Source: Clostridia bacterium (GTDB lineage Bacteria > Bacillota > Clostridia > Oscillospirales > CAG-272). From it: 64,000 nucleotides of DNA. Within the stretch, counting starts at the first letter, position 1; each line of letters opens with the position of its first letter. The notes under the pieces were generated by a model, which had not been told where the DNA came from, made no database searches, and was given only the letters and a program-made list of their open reading frames with translations. Made by a program: the position numbers and the translations under genes. This document shows, in pieces, positions 1-7,983 of the stretch. The stretch is from contig JAFUOQ010000013.1 of the NCBI GenBank assembly GCA_017472695.1, forward strand, positions 1 to 64,000, given 5' to 3'.

Positions 1-93
1 ACAATACCCTAATCGGTGTTCTCGCATATCCATTATAACACCTATCTTAAATTCTGTCGAGTACCTTTTCTGCTTTGATCCTTTTTTTGCCAT
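1..93 (-). CDS. IS3-family transposase OrfA, N-terminal fragment (runs off left edge)
   Basis: Thirty-one codons are visible, beginning MAKKGSKQKRYSTEF. Basic residues followed by Y-S-x-E-F-K are typical of the helix-turn-helix OrfA of IS3/IS150 elements, which binds the ends and is normally fused to OrfB by a frameshift to make the active transposase. A GGAGGTG ribosome site lies just upstream of the ATG and is part of the hairpin at the IS end. Whether the gene is intact cannot be seen. Confidence 0.7.
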   Translation of the reverse strand, partial: MAKKGSKQKRYSTEFKIGVIMDMREHRLGYC

Positions 94-141
94 AAAAAAA
101 TATGCACCTCCAAAAGTGTCTAACTTTTGGGGTGCATATCA
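1..141 (-). mobile_element. IS3-family insertion sequence end (partial)
   Basis: The outer end of an insertion sequence that continues past the left edge. Read on the minus strand it begins TGATATGCACCCC and enters the start of an orfA gene. The CCCAAAAGTTAGACA motif in the terminal repeat is typical of IS150-like IS3-family elements, and a related end (TGAAGTGAACCC) sits at 10893. Bases 101-138 can fold into a 15-bp hairpin with one bulge; this is described under findings. No target duplication can be judged because the other end is outside the window. Confidence 0.75.
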
Positions 142-211
142 GATTGCACTCGCTTTTTTATTTCTTTGTAAATTTCTGAGGGATTTTTCTTGTAAAAGTA
201 CTCTTATATAA

Positions 212-240
212 TTGAAAGAAGTTATTATTTATGTTATAAT
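212..240 (+). promoter_or_regulatory. Promoter for the 270-893 gene
   Basis: TTGAAA (212-217), a 17-bp spacer and TATAAT (235-240), about 30 bp upstream of the start codon. The match to the housekeeping consensus is strong and nothing else explains it. Confidence 0.7.
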
Positions 241-269
241 TAAATAACTTGAAATAAAAGGAGGAACAT

Positions 270-893
270 ATGGAGTTAATAATTTATTTGGTAATAGTCA
301 TTATTGCTGGAATAATATTTTTGCCAGAATATGATGGTGGAGAATTTCGTAACATTCCTCTTTTTATAATTATCGTTACAATTGCGCTAATTCTTACTTT
401 AATTAAAATATTACGATATGTATTTTGGGTGTTAAAGATAAAAAAGATGCTTTTAAAAAATGGATATGAGGTAACTCAGTGTCATTTCATGCCTAAGCTG
501 AAGAGCAGTAAAAATTATCATATTTCTGCTGTGAGAAATGAAAAAACAGTCAATATTAATCTTTTTAAAAGAAAAAATTCATATGTTACATATCATTTTG
601 AAAACGAGAATAAAGCAGATTTATATAAGCATATAAGACTAACTATAAAACCAAGTGTAAGACAAGCATATATTATTTCTCCTCACGTAGATAGCAAAAA
701 GATAGGGGAAGAATATTTCTTTTGGAGTGAGAGCGATTTTGGAGAAAATATAGAAAATGTTTTGCTATTTAAAAATCTACCAAATAACGTGACAGACACA
801 ACAAGTCAAACGCCTCTTGGCAATGGAGATAAAATTTGCAAAAAGATATTACTTTTTGATATAAATGGATTTGACAAATACATAAGCAAATAA
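270..893 (+). CDS. Hypothetical membrane protein, 207 aa
   Basis: I do not recognise a family. The protein starts with two hydrophobic segments (about residues 1-20 and 28-55), followed by a basic stretch and a soluble, mostly cytoplasmic-looking domain of about 145 residues rich in Lys, Asn and Phe. A good ribosome site (AGGAGG) precedes the ATG, a consensus promoter lies at 212-240 and an intrinsic terminator follows at once, so it looks like a real single-gene transcript. It sits between an IS end and a maltose uptake cassette, and nothing ties it functionally to either. Very high AT content and an IS neighbour are compatible with an accessory gene, but that is inference. Confidence 0.75.
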   Translation: MELIIYLVIVIIAGIIFLPEYDGGEFRNIPLFIIIVTIALILTLIKILRYVFWVLKIKKMLLKNGYEVTQCHFMPKLKSSKNYHISAVRNEKTVNINLFKRKNSYVTYHFENENKADLYKHIRLTIKPSVRQAYIISPHVDSKKIGEEYFFWSESDFGENIENVLLFKNLPNNVTDTTSQTPLGNGDKICKKILLFDINGFDKYISK

Positions 894-920
894 ATGAGTG
901 CAAAAATGCACTCATTTTTT
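894..920 (+). terminator. Intrinsic terminator
   Basis: A 9-bp stem, ATGAGTGCA paired with TGCACTCAT, followed by six T residues, directly after the stop codon of the hypothetical membrane protein. Confidence 0.8.
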
Positions 921-990
921 GTTTTATAGTATTAAAAAAGCAAAATTGACAACAATAACCTTTGACTATAATTTTCAAAGGAGAATAAAA

Positions 991-2715
991 ATGAGCAATA
1001 CAAAAAGTGAAACCGTTATTGAAAAAAGAAGGTTTTTCTCAAGAGACAGCAAAGCGTTTGACTTTTTGCAGAAGCTTGGCAAGGTTCTAATGGTTGTTAT
1101 TGCTGTCATGCCTGCGGCGGGTATTATGATAAGCATTGGTAAGCTTATCGGTATGACAGACATTGCTTGGCTTGACTCAGTTGGTGTAGTGATAGAAAAC
1201 ATCGGTTGGGCAGTTATAACTAACTTAAATATTCTATTTGCGGTAGCTATAGGTGGCTCTTGGGCAAAGGATAGAGCAGGTGGTGCGTTTGCCGCATTAC
1301 TTTCATTTATTTTAATTAACAATATAACAGGAAGCATTTTTGGCGTAACGAATGCTATGCTATCAGACCCTAATGCCGTGGTACACACAATTTTTGGGCA
1401 GGAAATTGCTGTTGAGGGGTATTTTACCTCGGTGTTAGGCTCACCGGCATTGAATGCAGGTGTATTTGTCGGTATTATTGCAGGCTTTGCGGGTGGAGTA
1501 GTTTATAATAAATTTTATAATTTTAGAAAGCTACCTGATGCACTATCTTTCTTTAATGGAAAGAGATTTGTACCATTAGTTGTGATAGGTGTGTCAATAG
1601 TTATCGCGCTACTTTTTGCTTTAATTTGGCCGCTTATTCAATATGGTATTAATGCTTTTGGTATTTGGATTGCAAATTCAGCTGATACCTCACCAGTTCT
1701 AGCTCCATTTATATATGGTACACTTGAGAGACTTTTATTACCCTTCGGCTTGCACCATATGCTAACAATTCCTATGAATTACACCTCATTTGGTGGTAGC
1801 TATATAATTCAAACAGGAGTAAACGCAGGTAGTGTTGTTTATGGACAAGACCCACTTTGGTTTGCGTGGATTAACGATTTAATTAACTTTAAAAATGCAG
1901 GCAACACAGAAGCATATGAGGCACTATTAACAGGAATAACACCCGCACGTTTCAAGGTTGGACAAATGATAGGCTCAACGGGATTGCTTCTTGGCGTAGG
2001 TCTTGCAATTTATAGAAGAATAGATATAGATAAGCGAAAAAAATATCGTTCAATGTTTATTTCAACTGCACTTGCAGTATTTTTGACAGGCGTTACCGAG
2101 CCATTTGAATATATGTTTATGTTCTCGGCAATTCCTCTTTATATTGTTTATTCAGTAATTCAAGGTCTTGCTTTTGCAACAGCAGGCATACTCAACTTAA
2201 GACTACACTCATTTGGTAGTATAGAGCTATTCACAAGACTGCCTATGTCATTTAAAGCTGGACTCGGCTGGGATATTTTCAACTTTGTTTTAATGTGTAT
2301 TTTGTTCTTTGCTATTGGCTATTTTGTTGCGTACTTTATGATAGGAAAATTCAAATATGCAACACCTGGTCGATTGGGTAATTATTCAGATATAGCAACA
2401 GATATGATAACTGAAACCGGAGCTGAAACAAAGGTAAGCACAACAACCATAACTACAACAAAAACTACAACTGAAACCGTTTCCTCACAAGCAGAGGTAA
2501 TAATTGGGCTACTAGGTGGAAGAGATAATATCGAGCTTGTTGATGCTTGTATGACAAGATTGCGCGTTACGGTAAAAGACCCAGAAAAGGTGGCAGATGT
2601 TAGCAAATGGCGAGAGAACGGTGCCCTAGGACTCTTCAAAAAAGGAAACGGAATACAGGCAGTTTACGGACCTAAAGCGGATGTATTAAAATCCGATATT
2701 AACGATATATTGTGA
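991..2715 (+). CDS. PTS transporter EIICB, glucose/maltose type (probable maltose uptake)
   Basis: A membrane permease that imports and phosphorylates a sugar. Residues about 15-420 are the polytopic EIIC domain of the glucose/maltose/N-acetylglucosamine superfamily, including LLPFGLHHM and GVTEPFEYMF motifs. A Thr-rich linker leads to a C-terminal EIIB domain with the phosphorylated Cys near residue 520 in DACMTRLRV. There is no fused EIIA, so it must borrow one encoded elsewhere. The ATG at 991 has an AAAGGAG ribosome site; the frame is open further upstream (to 898) but that stretch overlaps a terminator and has no ribosome site. The gene is coupled to a MapP-like phosphatase and malQ, which points to maltose as substrate. 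Relatives are called malT, malP or malX in different species, so I give no symbol. Confidence 0.9.
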   Translation: MSNTKSETVIEKRRFFSRDSKAFDFLQKLGKVLMVVIAVMPAAGIMISIGKLIGMTDIAWLDSVGVVIENIGWAVITNLNILFAVAIGGSWAKDRAGGAFAALLSFILINNITGSIFGVTNAMLSDPNAVVHTIFGQEIAVEGYFTSVLGSPALNAGVFVGIIAGFAGGVVYNKFYNFRKLPDALSFFNGKRFVPLVVIGVSIVIALLFALIWPLIQYGINAFGIWIANSADTSPVLAPFIYGTLERLLLPFGLHHMLTIPMNYTSFGGSYIIQTGVNAGSVVYGQDPLWFAWINDLINFKNAGNTEAYEALLTGITPARFKVGQMIGSTGLLLGVGLAIYRRIDIDKRKKYRSMFISTALAVFLTGVTEPFEYMFMFSAIPLYIVYSVIQGLAFATAGILNLRLHSFGSIELFTRLPMSFKAGLGWDIFNFVLMCILFFAIGYFVAYFMIGKFKYATPGRLGNYSDIATDMITETGAETKVSTTTITTTKTTTETVSSQAEVIIGLLGGRDNIELVDACMTRLRVTVKDPEKVADVSKWRENGALGLFKKGNGIQAVYGPKADVLKSDINDIL

Positions 2716-3506
2716 TGAAGCTATTAACATTAAATACTCATAGCGTAATTGATGAAGGCTATGAAAGAAAAGTAAAGTTATTTGCTGACGCAATAGCTAG
2801 GCATAAGCCAGACGTCATTGCACTTCAAGAGGTAATGCAGCCAGCAAATGCGGTAAAGCTTGAAACAAGCAAAATAAAAGCAGTAGGCAAAATACCCGTA
2901 AAAAAAGGTAATTTTCTTTTTAATGTTATGAATGAACTGGAGAAAATAAATCACGAGTATTTTGGCGTTTATTTTGCCTTTAAAAGGGCGTATGATAAAT
3001 ACGACGAGGGACTTGCTATCATTTCAAGTGAAGAAATAACAAGCATTGAAACCCAGCAGTTAAGTCCCTTTGATGACTATAATAATTATAAAACACGTCA
3101 TTCCTTGGGAGTGCGTACTCACAATAATTGGTTTTATTCCTTGCATTTCAATTGGGAAAATGATAGCGAGTCTCCCTTTATAGACGAATGGCGCATGCTT
3201 TATAGCTCAATAAACCAAAAGAAAAATATTTGGCTAATGGGCGATTTCAATATTACTCCCGCAAGCGAGGGATATCAAATTATAACAAAAAGCTATAATG
3301 ACACTTATATTATGGCAAGAGACATTGACAATGGGATTACAGTAGGTGGAGAAATAGATGGTTGGCATGGCCAAGTTGAAAAAAAGCGTATTGATTATAT
3401 TTTTACAGGAAAGGATTTAGAAATTAAGTCCTCAAAGGTTATATTTAATGGAAAAAATGAAGATATTATATCCGATCATTTCGGTGTTATAGTAGAAAAG
3501 GAGTAG
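2715..3506 (+). CDS. mapP: Endonuclease/exonuclease/phosphatase-family protein, probable maltose 6'-phosphate phosphatase
   Basis: A 263-residue member of the endonuclease/exonuclease/phosphatase fold with the metal-site motifs ALQEV (about 36-40), GDFN (about 176-179) and SDH (about 253-255). Enzymes of this fold encoded next to maltose PTS genes include MapP, which removes phosphate from maltose 6'-phosphate so that ordinary maltose enzymes can act. Here it lies between a PTS EIICB and MalQ, exactly the place such a step is needed. The ATG overlaps the PTS stop codon by one base (TGATG); a GTG three bases earlier is also possible. There is no strong ribosome site, so translational coupling is likely. 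The fold is certain; the substrate is inferred from context. Confidence 0.8.
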   Translation: MKLLTLNTHSVIDEGYERKVKLFADAIARHKPDVIALQEVMQPANAVKLETSKIKAVGKIPVKKGNFLFNVMNELEKINHEYFGVYFAFKRAYDKYDEGLAIISSEEITSIETQQLSPFDDYNNYKTRHSLGVRTHNNWFYSLHFNWENDSESPFIDEWRMLYSSINQKKNIWLMGDFNITPASEGYQIITKSYNDTYIMARDIDNGITVGGEIDGWHGQVEKKRIDYIFTGKDLEIKSSKVIFNGKNEDIISDHFGVIVEKE

Positions 3507-3508
3507 AT

Positions 3509-4996
3509 ATGAGGGAAGCTGGAATACTTTTGCCTATTAGCTCTTTAAATTCAAAATATGGTATAGGATGCTTTTCAAAGGAGGCATACAAATTCATTGA
3601 TTGGCTCAAGGAATGTGGACAAAGTTATTGGCAAATTCTGCCTTTAGGACCGACTAGCTTTGGTGATTCTCCATATCAATCATTTTCTTCGTTTGCAGGA
3701 AATCCGTATTTCATAGATTTAGAGACCTTGATAGAGGAGCGCCTTTTAGATAAGGAAGTATGCGAAAATATCGACTTTGGTAAGGATGAAAGACTTGTAG
3801 ATTACGAAAAAATCTACAATTACAAAATCCCTCTTTTAAAAAAAGCATTTATTAGATTTACACCAAATGAGAAATATAATAGCTTTGTCGACAAAAACAT
3901 CGATTGGTTAAATGATTACTCACTTTTTATGGCGATTAAAGAAGAAAATCAGGGAAAAAGCTGGCAAGAGTGGGATAAGGCATTAAAAAATAAAGAAGAA
4001 AAAGCAATCTTCGCCTTTGAAAAAGAAAATAAGGAAAAGGTTGAATTTTGGAAATTTGTTCAATTCAAATTTTATGAGCAATGGAGCAAGTTGAAGGGAT
4101 ATGCATATAAGCAAAATGTTAAAATTATAGGTGATATTCCTATTTATACAGCCCTCGATAGTGCTGATGTTTGGGCAAATCCGGAGCTTTTTCAGCTAGA
4201 TGAAAATAAAGTGCCAACAGTTGTCGCAGGATGTCCACCAGATGGCTTTTCTAAAAAAGGGCAATTGTGGGGAAATCCACTATATAATTGGAATGAGCAC
4301 AAAAAGACCTATTATAAATGGTGGAAAGCGCGTCTGAATCACTCCTTCGAGCTTTATGATACCTTGAGAATAGACCATTTTAGGGGCTTTGACGAGTATT
4401 ATTCAATCAAATTTGGGGATAAAGATGCTACTAATGGCAAATGGCAAAAGGGGCCAAACACTGAACTCTTTGAAGCATTTGAAAGAGAATACGGCAAGAA
4501 AAATATAATAGCTGAGGATCTTGGCTTTATGACCGACAGCGTAAAGGAAATGCTTGAAAAATCAGCTTTTCCTGGTATGCGAGTTTTTCAATTTGCATTT
4601 GATGCTCGTGATACAGGTGCAACGAATGACTATTTACCTCATAATTATATTAAGAGGTGCGTTGCATATACGGGCACACACGATAATCCAACAATTGTTT
4701 CTTGGTTTTTTGAAATAACTGACAATGAACGAGAAATGGTTAGAGCTTATTTATGTGACTCATTCACTCCCGACTCCGAAATTAATAAGCCAATAATTGG
4801 TGCAGTTATGCGTAGTCAAGCAGATGCTTGTATAATTCCACTTCAAGACTATTTAGGTGCTGATAGTAGAGCAAGAATAAATAAGCCATCGACTCAAGGT
4901 GGAAATTGGTTATGGCGAATTAGCGAGAATGATTTAAATGAAGAAATAAGTGACTTTATTTTAAAGATAACCTCATTGACAGGAAGAAAAAAATAA
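3509..4996 (+). CDS. malQ: 4-alpha-glucanotransferase (amylomaltase)
   Basis: A GH77 enzyme of 495 residues, normal length. It transfers alpha-1,4-glucan segments between maltodextrins, releasing glucose. The N-terminal GILLPISSL..KYGIGCF and QILPLGPT motifs are typical. The nucleophile Asp is in RIDHFRG (near 289), the acid/base Glu in AEDLG (near 335) and the third Asp in GTHDNP (near 392). The gene starts two bases after the upstream stop with a GGAG ribosome site, as the last gene of the maltose cassette. Confidence 0.95.
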   Translation: MREAGILLPISSLNSKYGIGCFSKEAYKFIDWLKECGQSYWQILPLGPTSFGDSPYQSFSSFAGNPYFIDLETLIEERLLDKEVCENIDFGKDERLVDYEKIYNYKIPLLKKAFIRFTPNEKYNSFVDKNIDWLNDYSLFMAIKEENQGKSWQEWDKALKNKEEKAIFAFEKENKEKVEFWKFVQFKFYEQWSKLKGYAYKQNVKIIGDIPIYTALDSADVWANPELFQLDENKVPTVVAGCPPDGFSKKGQLWGNPLYNWNEHKKTYYKWWKARLNHSFELYDTLRIDHFRGFDEYYSIKFGDKDATNGKWQKGPNTELFEAFEREYGKKNIIAEDLGFMTDSVKEMLEKSAFPGMRVFQFAFDARDTGATNDYLPHNYIKRCVAYTGTHDNPTIVSWFFEITDNEREMVRAYLCDSFTPDSEINKPIIGAVMRSQADACIIPLQDYLGADSRARINKPSTQGGNWLWRISENDLNEEISDFILKITSLTGRKK

Positions 4997-5023
4997 AAAT
5001 GGTGGCATTTTGCCACCATTTTT
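4997..5023. terminator. Bidirectional intrinsic terminator
   Basis: AAATGGTGGCA and TGCCACCATTT form an 11-bp stem with A and T runs on either side. It separates malQ from the convergent protease gene and can serve both. Confidence 0.8.
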
Positions 5024-6425
5024 AACTTTCTATCATACATTCTTTGGTAATTATAATTTGTTCAGGAATTAGTTCGCCATCTCTTTCAACCGTTACAGTA
5101 ACAATATCGCCAACTCTTGCGTTTATAAGTACTTCAATAAAATATTGACGGGTAACATCAACAGAGTAGTTTTTTTGTCCTGTAATTTCAATTTTTCTCA
5201 AGATATCGCCAACTAAAAGCTTGCCATCTGCTAAACCACCTTCGTTTACAGTAACAACAGTGGAGTTTTCATAAAGATCAACTAATCCTGTTTCTTTGTT
5301 ATACTTTGCATATGGATTCATTATTTGAACGGTAATACCAAGCAATGGTCTTTGAACACTCTGTACATCTGTGTCAAGACAATAATACATAAGATTTTCA
5401 ATTACTGTAACAACAGTTCTTGAGGGAATTGCATAACCAATGTTATCAATAGATGTGTCAATATATTTTGCATTTACTATACCAATTAGCTTCCCGTCCT
5501 CGTCAAAGAGTCCCCCTCCACTATTTCCGGAGTTAATTGGTGTGTCAGTACGCATAACCCGAATATTAACTTTGGTTTTCTCATCAGCACCTGTCATTTC
5601 AATAGTTTCAGAATCAACACTGATGATTCCAGAGGTGACAGAGAAGCCAGTTGCTTGCGGATTTCCAATAGCAAATACAGTTTCACCAACATGAACATCG
5701 TCGGAGCTTCTAATATCAACCGCTTTTATTTCGGAATTTCTAATCAATTCACTATCGGTAATTTGTAAAAGAGCTAAATCGTAATTCATTGAGCCACCAA
5801 CATAGGTTGCAGGTATTGCTTGATCCTCTGAAAGATGACCATATAAAAACACATCAATACTATCGCTTATCCCATTGTCAGTAGAGCTATTGTTGCTGTA
5901 AACAACGTGATAGTTTGTAATAATAAATGCATCTCCATTTTCGGCATCAAAGCTATAAATAACGCCAGATCCTGTTGAATAAGAATCTATTTCGGCGGCA
6001 GAGGTTGATTTTGAATCAAATCCGCATTGAATTACAACAGTGCTTTGGATACACTCTGATACAGCTTTTTCAATAGAGTCTGAAAGAATAACAGTTCCAT
6101 CTTCTATGACTACTTCGCCGTCTTTTCCGTCCTTGCCATCGATACCATCCTTGCCGTCTTTTCCATCCTTACCATCGACACCATTAATGCCATCCTTGCC
6201 ATTTAAACCATCTTTACCATCCTCGCCATCTTGACCAACGACAACACCGAGGTTTTGCTTATATCCATTAGAGTATTCAAGTATTAATTCACCTTTAGTA
6301 TTAATAGCGGCGTTTACAATAGATGCATTTCCACCTGAAAGCAGAGAACAACTAGAAAATACAACAAGAGAAGCAAAAATTAAGCATATTACAGAAAATA
6401 TCTTAAAAATTGTTTTGTTTTTCAT
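5022..6425 (-). CDS. HtrA/DegP-like serine protease lipoprotein with collagen-like stalk
   Basis: A 467-residue secreted protease. It has an N-terminal lipoprotein signal ending in VFSSC (Cys26), a short domain, then 13 uninterrupted Gly-x-y triplets at residues 64-103, mostly Gly-Lys-Asp and similar polar triplets. The trypsin-like domain follows, with the triad His173 (TNYHVV), Asp216 (MNYDLALL) and Ser302 (GNSGGG). A PDZ-like domain starts near residue 355 (RPLLGI). HtrA proteases degrade or refold damaged exported proteins. Attachment through the Cys lipid and a Gly-x-y stalk holding the protease off the membrane are inferences. Usual HtrA proteins have a transmembrane anchor and no collagen-like region. 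It is a single-gene unit with its own promoter. Confidence 0.9.
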   Translation of the reverse strand: MKNKTIFKIFSVICLIFASLVVFSSCSLLSGGNASIVNAAINTKGELILEYSNGYKQNLGVVVGQDGEDGKDGLNGKDGINGVDGKDGKDGKDGIDGKDGKDGEVVIEDGTVILSDSIEKAVSECIQSTVVIQCGFDSKSTSAAEIDSYSTGSGVIYSFDAENGDAFIITNYHVVYSNNSSTDNGISDSIDVFLYGHLSEDQAIPATYVGGSMNYDLALLQITDSELIRNSEIKAVDIRSSDDVHVGETVFAIGNPQATGFSVTSGIISVDSETIEMTGADEKTKVNIRVMRTDTPINSGNSGGGLFDEDGKLIGIVNAKYIDTSIDNIGYAIPSRTVVTVIENLMYYCLDTDVQSVQRPLLGITVQIMNPYAKYNKETGLVDLYENSTVVTVNEGGLADGKLLVGDILRKIEITGQKNYSVDVTRQYFIEVLINARVGDIVTVTVERDGELIPEQIIITKECMIES

Positions 6426-6461
6426 AGAAAAATCCTTTCAAACTAGAGATTTATACTATAA

Positions 6462-6490
6462 ATTATACTATATTATTACATTTTTTTCAA
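6462..6490 (-). promoter_or_regulatory. Promoter of the collagen-stalk protease gene
   Basis: On the minus strand TTGAAA (6485-6490), a 17-bp spacer and TATAAT (6462-6467), about 40 bp upstream of the start. The gene also has a GAAAGGA ribosome site. Confidence 0.65.
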
Positions 6491-6523
6491 TTTGTTTTTG
6501 TAAATTTTATGTTATAAAAGAAT

Positions 6524-6547
6524 AAACAGACGAAAAATCGTCTGTTT
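6524..6547 (-). terminator. Intrinsic terminator of the XRE regulator gene
   Basis: A 10-bp stem, AAACAGACGA with TCGTCTGTTT, and a four-base loop, just after the stop of the minus-strand regulator gene. Confidence 0.7.
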
Positions 6548-6557
6548 ACTTAAATAT

Positions 6558-7175
6558 TTACTTATCATTGGTTTTAGATAGAGTTTTTTTACACCAGCTT
6601 CTTTTGCCACAATTTGGACATTTTAAATGTCTTGTTGTCAGGGTATGTGCACCTATCATATACGCACTCAAGCTTGGAACAAATCTGTGCCCACAATGCT
6701 TACATTCAAAATATCCAGCATCCTTGTCAAGAATACAAGCAACAATAAGTCCAGGGATTAAAACAACAAAGCCTAAAACAATTAAAATGATACGCGTAGG
6801 CTCTGGTAGTGGGACAAAGCTTGCAACAAACATCAGGGTAAGTGATGAAAGCATCACAATTAAACCAACGATAATTGAAATAATAAGCTTCTTTTTTTCT
6901 CTTTTTCTTTCTTCCATAAGTGTCATAATATTTTCTTCTGCTTTTTTATAGTATTGGTCCCCATCAAGTCTTTCGCCTGATAAAAGCTCATTTACACTAA
7001 TATTAAGTATTTTGCATAGGGGCATCATTAAGCTAACATCGGGTAGTCCGTTTCCAGTTTCCCATTTGGAAACTGTTTTGTCGGAAATATATAGCATTTC
7101 TGCAAGCTCGTGTTGAGTAAGTCCTCGCTCCTTACGCATAGCCTTTATAAAGCTTCCAATTTTTACTTGCTCCAT
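6558..7175 (-). CDS. XRE-family regulator with membrane segments and zinc ribbon
   Basis: A 205-residue protein. Residues 8-62 form a Cro/CI-type helix-turn-helix (GLTQHELAEMLYISDKTVSKWE). A charged linker follows, then two hydrophobic segments (about 96-120 and 128-149), then a four-cysteine cluster (Cys158, 161, 186, 189) that looks like a zinc ribbon. The architecture suggests a membrane-bound DNA-binding protein sensing something at or across the membrane; no ligand can be inferred. The start has a strong AGAAAGGAGG ribosome site. No partner gene is adjacent. An imperfect palindrome at 7228-7245, upstream of the gene, could be an autoregulatory site. Confidence 0.85.
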   Translation of the reverse strand: MEQVKIGSFIKAMRKERGLTQHELAEMLYISDKTVSKWETGNGLPDVSLMMPLCKILNISVNELLSGERLDGDQYYKKAEENIMTLMEERKREKKKLIISIIVGLIVMLSSLTLMFVASFVPLPEPTRIILIVLGFVVLIPGLIVACILDKDAGYFECKHCGHRFVPSLSAYMIGAHTLTTRHLKCPNCGKRSWCKKTLSKTNDK

Positions 7176-7227
7176 GAAGAAAACCTCCTTTCTGACACTA
7201 TCATATCAAAAAACCTAATAAAATCAC

Positions 7228-7245
7228 ACCCACGAGTCGTTGGGT
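7228..7245. promoter_or_regulatory. Imperfect palindrome, possible operator
   Basis: ACCCACGAGTCGTTGGGT is near-palindromic: ACCCA/TGGGT outer arms, CGA/TCG inner arms and one bulged base. It lies about 55 bp upstream of the XRE regulator start, near where a weak -35 would sit. XRE proteins often bind such sites in their own promoters, but the link is only by position. Confidence 0.3.
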
Positions 7246-7281
7246 TTTATAAAAAATTCTCTACAAATCGTAGAATTTATT

Positions 7282-7306
7282 AAAAAGCCCGAGTTTTCTC
7301 GGGCTT
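7282..7306 (-). terminator. Intrinsic terminator after tRNA-Leu
   Basis: On the minus strand, AAGCCCGAG, a short AAAA loop, CTCGGGCTT and a T run follow immediately after the encoded CCA of the tRNA. Confidence 0.85.
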
Positions 7307-7392
7307 TGGTGCAGATGACGAGACTCGAACTCGAAAGAACTAGGTTCATTGGCTTCTGAGACCAACGCGTATACCAATTCCGCCACATCTGC
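7307..7392 (-). tRNA. tRNA-Leu(CAG)
   Basis: An 86-nt class II tRNA read on the minus strand. The acceptor arms GCAGATG and CATCTGC pair perfectly, the discriminator base is A, and CCA is encoded. The anticodon stem TTGGT/GCCAA encloses the loop CTCAGAA, giving anticodon CAG for CUG codons. A long variable arm and the GTTCGAGTC T-arm fit leucine tRNA. It lies between the ppa gene and its own terminator and may be cut from a ppa read-through transcript. Confidence 0.95.
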
Positions 7393-7395
7393 ATA

Positions 7396-7413
7396 AAAGG
7401 GCGTTTGCCCTTT
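7396..7413 (-). terminator. Hairpin between ppa and tRNA-Leu, weak terminator
   Basis: A 7-bp stem (AAAGGGC/GCCCTTT) with a four-base loop and four T residues on the minus strand, lying between the ppa stop and the tRNA 5' end. It could be a leaky terminator or a processing site. Confidence 0.45.
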
Positions 7414-7419
7414 AGAATA

Positions 7420-7953
7420 TTAAATTAATGAGTATCTACTCTTATATGCTTTTTTGCATTTTTCAATAGCTTCAATAGCTTCTTTTCTGCCAACGATATT
7501 GTCAACACGAGTTTCTTTATTTTCAAGGAATTTGTATACCTCAAAAAAGTGTTTGATTTCGTGGAACTGATGTTGAGGAAGCTCTGATAAATCATTGTAG
7601 TTATTTAAAAATGGGTCGTTTAGAGGAATAGCAACAATTTTTTCGTCATGTTCATCCTCATCAATCATAGTAATCATACCAATAGGATAACACTCTATTA
7701 TTGAAAGAGGCTCGAGCTTTTCTTGGCAAAGCACTAATACATCAAGTGGGTCATTATCTTCAGAAAGAGTACGGGGAATAAAGCCATAGTTAGCAGGATA
7801 GTGGGTAGAAGTATATAAAATTCTATCAAGTCGTAAAAGACCACTTTCCTTGTCGAGCTCATACTTGTTTTTGCTTCCCTTAGGAATTTCAATTACTGCA
7901 ATAAACCTTTCAGGCTGAATTCTATCGTCTCTAAAATCATGCCATGGATTCAT
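7420..7953 (-). CDS. ppa: Inorganic pyrophosphatase (family I)
   Basis: A soluble 177-residue enzyme that hydrolyses pyrophosphate and so drives biosynthetic reactions forward. The family signature with metal-binding aspartates is visible in EDNDPLDVLVL, and IEIPKGSKNKYE near the start is also typical. I place the start at the ATG at 7953, preceded by TTGGAGGTG. The frame stays open upstream to 8199, but that stretch crosses the promoter and gives a non-conserved extension. It is transcribed from a consensus promoter at 7984-8012. Confidence 0.93.
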   Translation of the reverse strand: MNPWHDFRDDRIQPERFIAVIEIPKGSKNKYELDKESGLLRLDRILYTSTHYPANYGFIPRTLSEDNDPLDVLVLCQEKLEPLSIIECYPIGMITMIDEDEHDEKIVAIPLNDPFLNNYNDLSELPQHQFHEIKHFFEVYKFLENKETRVDNIVGRKEAIEAIEKCKKAYKSRYSLI

Positions 7954-7983
7954 AAAAACACCTCCAAGTTGATATATAGGTAT

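Noticed and set aside
946..972. Promoter for the PTS cassette (TTGACA ... TATAAT)
   Set aside because: The hexamers are good but the spacer is only 15 bp; it may be used, but I did not list it as supported.
898..990. N-terminal extension of the PTS gene
   Set aside because: The frame is open to 898, but this stretch overlaps a terminator, has no ribosome site and does not look like PTS sequence.
6115..6235. Short tandem DNA repeats resembling a CRISPR or minisatellite
   Set aside because: They are the codons of the Gly-x-y stalk read on the minus strand; there are no spacers. The Pro/Ser-rich open frame on the plus strand is its antisense shadow.
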